Positions 7,172 through 11,355 of a stretch of DNA of 11,355 nucleotides are shown in pieces. This DNA comes from Deltaproteobacteria bacterium (GTDB lineage Bacteria; Desulfobacterota; DSM-4660; Desulfatiglandales; B25-G16): the NCBI GenBank assembly GCA_020348625.1, contig CP070752.1, positions 2,644,358 through 2,655,712 of the forward strand, given 5' to 3'. The notes under the pieces were generated by a model. That model was not told the DNA's origin. It worked only from the letters and a program-made list of their open reading frames with translations, and made no database searches. How positions within the stretch are numbered: position 1 is the stretch's first letter; every line of letters starts with the position of its first letter. A program made the translations under genes and the position numbers.

Positions 7172-7885
7172 ATGGCTCCTAAAGCACGCAAACACACCGT
7201 AACACCGGGCACGCTTTACGTAGTTTCCACCCCCATTGGTAATCTGGAGGACATCACGCTCCGCGCTCTGAAAGTCTTGGAGCACGTGACATTGATTGCT
7301 GCTGAAAGTAGAGACCATACCAGGAAACTCCTCAGTCACTATGGTATAAAGACCCCTGTCACCAGTTACAATGCCCGCAACCAGCACCATAAGGGACGGG
7401 TACTCTTGGACAAGGTAAAATCAGGGCTTACCATCGCCCTGGTGAGTGATGCGGGAACGCCTGGTTTGTCAGATCCAGGCACCCGGTTGATCAGAGAAGC
7501 CATTGACGCGGGCATACTATTGGTGCCTGTTCCCGGTGTATCCGCTGCTCTGACGGCACTCTCTGTTGCGGGTTTGCCTACCCATGGATTTTTATTTGTT
7601 GGTTTTCTCTCGAACAAGCGAGGGAGACGCAGAAAGGAGCTTGAGTCCCTTAAAGGTGAGCTCTGTACCATGGTCTTCTTTGAATCTCCTCATCGATTGA
7701 TTCAGATGCTCAACGATGTGCTCGATATCCTCGGAGACAGGGATGTTGCCCTGGCCAAAGAGATGACCAAGGTTTTTGAGGAGGTAAGGCGGGGGCCGAT
7801 CAGCGGCATACTGGCTACACTCAATGATGAGACGGTGCGAGGCGAATATACCGTAGTTGTCTCCGGGTACAAGGACAGGGGTTAA
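7172..7885 (+). CDS. rsmI: 16S rRNA (cytidine-1402-2'-O)-methyltransferase RsmI
   Basis: RsmI 2'-O-methylates C1402 in the 16S rRNA decoding centre. The 237-residue product has the tetrapyrrole-methylase-type fold signatures: GTLYVVSTPIGNLEDITLRAL (13-33), LVSDAGTPGLSDPG (90-103), VPVPGVSAALTAL (118-130) and FFESPHRL (169-176). It is shorter than the 286-residue E. coli protein and ends soon after GEYTVVVSG, so the extra C-terminal domain found in some homologues is absent. The block normally written AEDTRHTRKLL reads AESRDHTRKLL (44-54). The ATG at 7172 has only a weak upstream GGAAACGG, but no other in-frame start precedes the conserved core. Confidence 0.94.
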   Translation: MAPKARKHTVTPGTLYVVSTPIGNLEDITLRALKVLEHVTLIAAESRDHTRKLLSHYGIKTPVTSYNARNQHHKGRVLLDKVKSGLTIALVSDAGTPGLSDPGTRLIREAIDAGILLVPVPGVSAALTALSVAGLPTHGFLFVGFLSNKRGRRRKELESLKGELCTMVFFESPHRLIQMLNDVLDILGDRDVALAKEMTKVFEEVRRGPISGILATLNDETVRGEYTVVVSGYKDRG

Positions 7886-7898
7886 TGCATCTGGGTTA

Positions 7899-7931
7899 TT
7901 GACAAAAAACCATCTTCCTAGTAAGTATAAA
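7899..7931 (+). promoter_or_regulatory. possible promoter for the HPr-EI gene
   Basis: A perfect TTGACA (7899-7904) lies in the 51-bp gap after rsmI. The best TATA-like hexamer is TATAAA at 7926-7931, but the 21-bp spacing is too wide. TAAGTA at 7922 has 17-bp spacing but a poor match. Either way transcription would start at or next to the ATG at 7937. Confidence 0.28.
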
Positions 7932-7936
7932 CGGTC

Positions 7937-10006
7937 ATGAAAATAGAAAAATCCTTAAAAGTAACCAATGAGCTTGGGGTCCATGCCCGGGCAGCGGGAC
8001 AGATTGTGGCGCTTGCCAACAAATACGACGCCAAACTGTTTCTCAAGAAAGATACAAGAGAGGCAGATGGTTCAAGCATTCTCTCTATTCTCTCACTTGC
8101 CGTGCCAAAAGGTGCTGAGCTCGAAGCCCGCATAATGGGTAATCACGCCAGGGAATTGATGGAGGAGCTTGAAAGCCTTTTCGAGAATAACTTCGGTGAA
8201 ACCGAGACGGGTCCTTATCGCCCCAAGAAAAAGGTGCTGAAAGGGTTTCCTGTATCCCCCGGTATTGTTATCGGAAAAGCCCACCACTTAGATAGATCAA
8301 AGACGCAGGTCTTTCACAGAAAATTAGCCAACGACGAGGAGGTAGAAAGAGAGCTTGCCCGACTCACACAGGGTGTGGACATAGCAAAAGAGCAAATCCA
8401 GAGGTTTAAATCCAATATCCCGGAACAGGTGGAGGGGTATGCGTTTGTCTTGGATACATACTCAATGATTCTCGATGACAGGATGCTCTTTGATGCAACG
8501 TTAAAGAGGATCAAGAAGGAGAGAATCAATGCAGGATGGGCGTTAGAGAAATCAGTGAAGGCCATTCACCAGCTCTTTAAAGATGTGGAAGATGATTACA
8601 TCGGGCGCAGAATGGACGACGTTGACAGCGTCAGCGAACGGGTGCTACGGAATCTGTCAGGAGTAGAGGCGGACAGCGTGGCAGACATTCGCGATGAGGT
8701 AATCATTGTAGCCCACAGCCTTTCGCCGGTTGATATTGTTGAGACCAATGTCAACCATGTGTTGGGCATCTTAACCGATGTGGGAGGTCGCACGTCCCAC
8801 ATGGCGATTATGTCCGAAGCCCTTGATATACCTGTTGTCGTTGGTATGGAAAGAGCTACCGATGAGATTTTACAGGGCGACATCCTCATCGTTGACGGAA
8901 ACACCGGCAACGTCGTTGTTAACCCAGAGCCTGATACGATTCTCTCCTATGAGGAAGAAATAAAGCGGTATGCCAACTATAAATCGGCTATTGATAGGTT
9001 CAAACACCTGCCCGCCGAAACCTTGGAGGGGCACAAGATCACCATTAAGGCCAATATTGAGTTCCTGGCTGAGGCGCAGGTAGCAATGGAGAGCGGTGCA
9101 GAGGGTATTGGGCTTTACCGGACGGAATATCTTTACATGATCAAGAAAGATTTTCCGAATGAACAGACCCTCTTCGATGATTATAGCCAGATTGCCAGAA
9201 TGGTCGCCCCTCATCCGGTTACCATTAGAACCCTGGACATTGCAAGTGACAAAATGGTATCGGAGATGGAGGGGAGTAAGGAGGACAATCCCGCTCTGGG
9301 ACTGCGGTCTATTCGGTTTTGCCTGAAAGAGCGACGGGTATTCAAGACCCAATTACGAGCTATTTTGCGGGCCAGTAAATATGGCAAGTTTAAGCTGATG
9401 TTTCCCATGATATCGGGGCTGGAGCAGTTCCTTGAGGCCAAGAAGATCTTAAAGAGTGTTATGCGTTCCCTTGACAGGGAAGGAATCCCTTACGACAGAG
9501 ACATTCCCGTTGGTATATTAATCGAGATCCCTTCAGCCGTCTCGATTGCGGATATCCTCGCAAAGCATGCGGACTTCTTTTCTATTGGAACCAACGACCT
9601 CATTCAATATGCTCTTGCTATCGATAGGGATAATCAACAGGTGGCCAGCCTTTATGAGCCGTTTCATCCCGCCGTTTTGAAGATGATCCACCAGGTGGTT
9701 AAGGCCGGCGAACAAGAGGGAATCGATGTATCCTTGTGTGGCGAGGTTGCAGGTGATCCGCTTTCTATTCTGATACTCCTTTCTCTCGGGCTGGAAGAGT
9801 TCAGCATGAATATCGGCTCAATCCCGCTGATTAAGAAAATGGTTAGAATGCTTCCATTGCGAGAGGTGAGGGAGGCCTTTAAGGATATTTTGCAGCTTCC
9901 CACAAGCAGAAAAATTGAGGATTTTGTGCTGAAGAAGGCAAAAACGCTTCTGCCCGATATCTTTAAGGAGGATGTGTTTAGGTACAGGACCCCCGGCACC
10001 GCCTAG
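7937..10006 (+). CDS. HPr-Enzyme I fusion of the phosphotransferase system
   Basis: Enzyme I autophosphorylates from phosphoenolpyruvate and passes phosphate to HPr; here both are in one 689-residue chain. Residues 1-90 are HPr: ELGVHARAA holds the phosphorylatable His16, and SSILSILSL (46-54) aligns with the HPr Ser46 region. The usual Pro of HARPA is Ala19. After a short linker, EI begins LKGFPVSPGIVIGKA (101-115). His288 in GGRTSHMAIM, Arg395 in GIGLYRTE, Arg431 in IRTLDI and Cys601 in LCGEVAGD all sit at the E. coli EI numbers plus 99, so EI is complete. EI's TLDIGGDK reads TLDIASDK (432-439). The ATG has no Shine-Dalgarno sequence. No EII permease is seen nearby, so a regulatory PTS is inferred. 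Confidence 0.94.
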   Translation: MKIEKSLKVTNELGVHARAAGQIVALANKYDAKLFLKKDTREADGSSILSILSLAVPKGAELEARIMGNHARELMEELESLFENNFGETETGPYRPKKKVLKGFPVSPGIVIGKAHHLDRSKTQVFHRKLANDEEVERELARLTQGVDIAKEQIQRFKSNIPEQVEGYAFVLDTYSMILDDRMLFDATLKRIKKERINAGWALEKSVKAIHQLFKDVEDDYIGRRMDDVDSVSERVLRNLSGVEADSVADIRDEVIIVAHSLSPVDIVETNVNHVLGILTDVGGRTSHMAIMSEALDIPVVVGMERATDEILQGDILIVDGNTGNVVVNPEPDTILSYEEEIKRYANYKSAIDRFKHLPAETLEGHKITIKANIEFLAEAQVAMESGAEGIGLYRTEYLYMIKKDFPNEQTLFDDYSQIARMVAPHPVTIRTLDIASDKMVSEMEGSKEDNPALGLRSIRFCLKERRVFKTQLRAILRASKYGKFKLMFPMISGLEQFLEAKKILKSVMRSLDREGIPYDRDIPVGILIEIPSAVSIADILAKHADFFSIGTNDLIQYALAIDRDNQQVASLYEPFHPAVLKMIHQVVKAGEQEGIDVSLCGEVAGDPLSILILLSLGLEEFSMNIGSIPLIKKMVRMLPLREVREAFKDILQLPTSRKIEDFVLKKAKTLLPDIFKEDVFRYRTPGTA

Positions 10007-10017
10007 GAAGGTTTTAC

Positions 10018-10473
10018 ATGGGGAAGAAGATCGTTTGCCAAAACAGAAAGGCCAGACACGACTATTTTATTGACGAGATCTATGAGGCAGGAATTGTACT
10101 TGCTGGTCCAGAGGTCAAATCTCTGAGGGAGGGGCGGGCGAGCCTCAAGGATAGCTACGCACAGGTCAAGCATGAGGAGCTGTTTTTACACAATATGCAC
10201 ATTACACCATACAGTTTTGCACACCATGTCGCCCTTGATCCCACGAGGACGAGAAAACTCCTCATGCATAAGCGAGAAGTAAGGCGACTGATCGGTAAAA
10301 CAGAGCAAAAGGGGTATTCCCTCATCCCGCTGTCGGCATACCTCTCGAACGGCATCATAAAGATCGAGCTTGCCCTGGCTAAAGGAAAAAGAAAATACGA
10401 CAAAAGAGCTGTCTTAAAGGAAAGGGAGATGAAACGGGAGCTGGACCAGCTGAAAAGGAAAGATCGCTCTTGA
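10018..10473 (+). CDS. smpB: SsrA-binding protein SmpB
   Basis: SmpB binds the tRNA-like domain of tmRNA and the vacant decoding site of stalled ribosomes to start trans-translation. The 151-residue protein has the family core: NRKARHDYFIDEIYEAGIVL (9-28), GPEVKSLREGRASLKDSYAQ (30-49), then HVALDPTRTRKLLMHKREV and LALAKGKRKYDKR. It ends with the basic tail KREMKRELDQLKRK-like segment expected to enter the mRNA channel. The ATG at 10018 has an AGGAAGG ribosome binding site 6 nt upstream. It lies 11 bp after the HPr-EI gene and directly before ssrA, whose -35 box overlaps the smpB stop codon. Confidence 0.97.
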   Translation: MGKKIVCQNRKARHDYFIDEIYEAGIVLAGPEVKSLREGRASLKDSYAQVKHEELFLHNMHITPYSFAHHVALDPTRTRKLLMHKREVRRLIGKTEQKGYSLIPLSAYLSNGIIKIELALAKGKRKYDKRAVLKEREMKRELDQLKRKDRS

Positions 10474-10497
10474 AATAGCGTCTTTATGTGTTATAAT
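10470..10497 (+). promoter_or_regulatory. ssrA promoter with extended -10
   Basis: TTGAAA (10470-10475, 5 of 6) and a perfect TATAAT (10492-10497) are 16 bp apart. TG at 10489-10490 makes it an extended -10. Transcription should start near 10504, about 32 nt before the mature tmRNA 5' end. The -35 box overlaps the smpB stop codon at 10471-10473. Confidence 0.85.
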
Positions 10498-10504
10498 ACT
10501 TTGT

Positions 10505-10520
10505 ATGGCCATCCGGCCAT
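10505..10520 (+). other. hairpin in the pre-tmRNA 5' leader
   Basis: ATGGCC and GGCCAT are perfect 6-bp arms around the loop ATCC. The hairpin begins at the predicted transcription start and ends 15 nt before mature tmRNA, so it would be part of the leader removed by RNase P. No T tract follows, so it is not a terminator for smpB. Confidence 0.5.
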
Positions 10521-10535
10521 GGTTCCTTGACAAAT

Positions 10536-10889
10536 GGGGGCGAAACGGCTTCGACGGGGGTAAAGAAGCTTAGGTTGCATACCGAGGTTCTGTTTGCTCG
10601 TTAAACAGGCAGAAATAAAGTAAACGCAGACGATTATGCGTACGCTTTAGCTGCGTAAGCGGCTAACGTCCTGCTGTTCTTTCCTGCGAGGACAGATCTG
10701 GGCGTCGACGAGCAGGATAGCTGATCTGAGAGGCCTGAATCTCAGGGAGGCGAACATGTAATCAGGATAGCCCTTCAGCCACCTCGCCCGAAAGGTGTCT
10801 CTAGGGCAAAAATTTGAATTCGGGCTATGTATGTAGAGGCCTATGTGGACTATTCTCGGACGGGGGTTCGACTCCCCCCGCCTCCACCA
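10536..10889 (+). ncRNA. ssrA: transfer-messenger RNA
   Basis: This 354-nt gene encodes tmRNA, which rescues stalled ribosomes with SmpB and tags the nascent chain. The acceptor stem GGGGGCG (10536-10542) pairs with CGCCTCC (10879-10885) and includes the G3-U70 pair recognised by alanyl-tRNA synthetase. The T arm is GGGGG-TTCGACT-CCCCC (10862-10878), and CCA is encoded (10887-10889). The long-range helix P2 is seen as CCGAG (10582-10586) with CTCGG (10855-10859). The resume codon is GCA at 10626. The encoded tag is ADDYAYALAA followed by TAA (10626-10658), giving AADDYAYALAA with the charged Ala. The stop codon is in a GTAA tetraloop of the hairpin 10647-10666. It is transcribed from its own promoter after smpB. 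Confidence 0.97.
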
Positions 10890-10954
10890 GACTTCGCTTC
10901 GAAACGAAGTGAAGATGCGAAGTCTGCCCGCAGAAGTCTTGTGCGAAGGCGGGC
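10889..10954 (+). repeat. two abutting hairpins fused to the tmRNA 3' end
   Basis: The first hairpin has perfect 9-bp arms AGACTTCGC (10889-10897) and GCGAAGTCT (10917-10925), with a nested CTTCG-AAA-CGAAG (10897-10909). Its first base is the final A of the tmRNA CCA. The second follows with no gap: GCCCGC (10926-10931) with GCGGGC (10949-10954). GAAGTCT occurs twice (10919-10925 and 10933-10939). There is no T tract, so these are not simple terminators. They look like REP-type palindromes or the end structure of an inserted element. Confidence 0.7.
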
Positions 10955-10956
10955 TA

Positions 10957-10970
10957 CATTCATCATTCAT
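10957..10970 (+). repeat. 2 x 7-bp tandem repeat
   Basis: CATTCATCATTCAT is two perfect copies of CATTCAT, three bases after the second hairpin. It belongs to the same structured tail behind ssrA. No function is apparent. Confidence 0.6.
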
Positions 10971-11021
10971 TGTTCGAAGCCCAGCCCGACAGGTCAACAC
11001 AATCAATAGGAAACAAGCGAA

Positions 11022-11062
11022 GGATGGTGTCATCCATAGCCTTGTGCGACGGATGACTTTTC
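11022..11062 (+). terminator. competing hairpins ending in a T tract, possible terminator
   Basis: GGATG (11022-11026) can pair with CATCC (11031-11035) around the loop GTGT. Alternatively GTCATCC (11029-11035) can pair with GGATGAC (11051-11057), which is followed by TTTTCT (11058-11063). The second form resembles a weak intrinsic terminator and is the only terminator-like signal behind ssrA. The 15-nt loop weakens the case. Confidence 0.33.
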
Positions 11063-11097
11063 TATCTGGTCGGCCTTTTGAATTAGAGGTCTTTTCT

Positions 11098-11295
11098 AGT
11101 TACTTCACTTATATTCACGAAAGCTCGAAGAAACCGGGTGAACGATACATCGACCATACTTCCAACCCCGATAGGCGCCTAAAGGAGCATAATACCGGCA
11201 AGTGCGGGCAGAAAGCCGGTCTTAAGCCCTGGAAATTTAAGCTCTGTAGCGCCTTACGCCCATCCTTTAATTTACGCAAACTCTGCACGCATTGA
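11098..11295 (+). pseudogene. degenerate GIY-YIG endonuclease
   Basis: The translation YFTYIHESSKKPGERYID, then HTSNPDRRLKEHNTGK, then LKPWKFKL matches the pattern of small GIY-YIG nucleases (YVYIL-x-S, YIGxTxDLxRRLxxHNxGK, KPW). Three defects are visible. YIG has become YID. The part before the usual FExYLK motif is several residues short, and its metal-binding Glu is replaced (NLRKLC). A TGA at 11293-11295 stops the frame where THSG would continue. The frame has no stop back to at least 10843, inside tmRNA, so no authentic start codon can be assigned. Such nucleases bind and cut structured or branched DNA and often belong to mobile elements. This copy is probably inactive. The rest of the window (11296-11355) shows no further recognisable gene. 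Confidence 0.62.
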
Positions 11296-11355
11296 TGGAG
11301 CACCTGGACTGCGCTAAACAAGACATTCAGAGCCATGTCTTTAGAACAAACCAAC

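Noticed and set aside
8778..8963. Small plus-strand frame inside the HPr-EI gene.
   Set aside because: It is an out-of-frame shadow of the Enzyme I coding sequence without a ribosome binding site.
10527..10532. A perfect TTGACA just before mature tmRNA.
   Set aside because: A promoter here would start inside tmRNA; the TTGAAA/TATAAT pair upstream is better placed.
10647..11033. Minus-strand frame encoding a WWRRGESNPRPR-like peptide.
   Set aside because: This is the antisense of the tmRNA acceptor and T arm, a well-known source of spurious protein calls.
11115..11354. Minus-strand frame of about 79 codons at the right edge.
   Set aside because: It is the complement of the GIY-YIG remnant and shows no recognisable motif or ribosome binding site.
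10862..11355. An integrase-type genomic island attached at ssrA.
   Set aside because: There is no integrase gene and no duplicated tmRNA 3' end in the window, so an att site cannot be supported.
1..11355. CRISPR array, transposase, toxin-antitoxin pair or phage-defence genes.
   Set aside because: No regularly spaced repeats, transposase motifs or recognisable defence proteins were found on either strand.

Overview
The window is a compact bacterial chromosomal segment, most likely from a Desulfobacterota-like (former deltaproteobacterial) genome. That assignment is an inference from gene order and protein flavour: ffh-rpsP-khpA-rimM-trmD-(PF09936 SPOUT methyltransferase)-rplS-rnhB-yraN-rsmI, then an HPr-EI fusion and smpB-ssrA. 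No marker in the window fixes the species.

Layout. Positions 1-1683 are minus strand: a lipoprotein gene that runs off the left edge (1-467), acylphosphatase (523-801) and a PNP/UDP-type nucleoside phosphorylase homologue with a TTG start (946-1683). Positions 1684-1888 form a divergent intergenic region with a perfect 15-bp dyad and a plausible promoter for each direction. Everything from 1889 to the end reads on the plus strand. Positions 1889-7885 are a translation and protein-targeting cluster: SRP GTPase, ribosomal proteins S16 and L19, KH-domain RNA binder, RimM, TrmD, a second SPOUT methyltransferase, RNase HII, YraN and RsmI. Two 4-bp ATGA overlaps (rimM/trmD, rnhB/yraN) and one zero-gap junction (khpA/rimM) point to co-translation. 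Positions 7937-10006 encode a single polypeptide carrying HPr and complete Enzyme I of the phosphotransferase system. Positions 10018-10889 hold the trans-translation pair: SmpB and its partner tmRNA (ssrA). The ssrA promoter is strong and its -35 box overlaps the smpB stop codon.

The most unusual part is the tail, 10889-11355. Two hairpins abut each other and the tmRNA CCA end without spacers. They are followed by a 2x7-bp tandem repeat, a pair of competing hairpins ending in a T tract, and a degenerate GIY-YIG endonuclease reading frame. That frame is open continuously from inside the tmRNA gene. This looks like the remnant of a small RNA-gene-linked nuclease element and is the best candidate here for something poorly described.

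Functionally the cluster joins ribosome and tRNA maturation (RimM, TrmD, RsmI, S16, L19), co-translational targeting (Ffh) and ribosome rescue (SmpB/tmRNA). The fused HPr-EI protein is probably regulatory, because no sugar permease is seen nearby.
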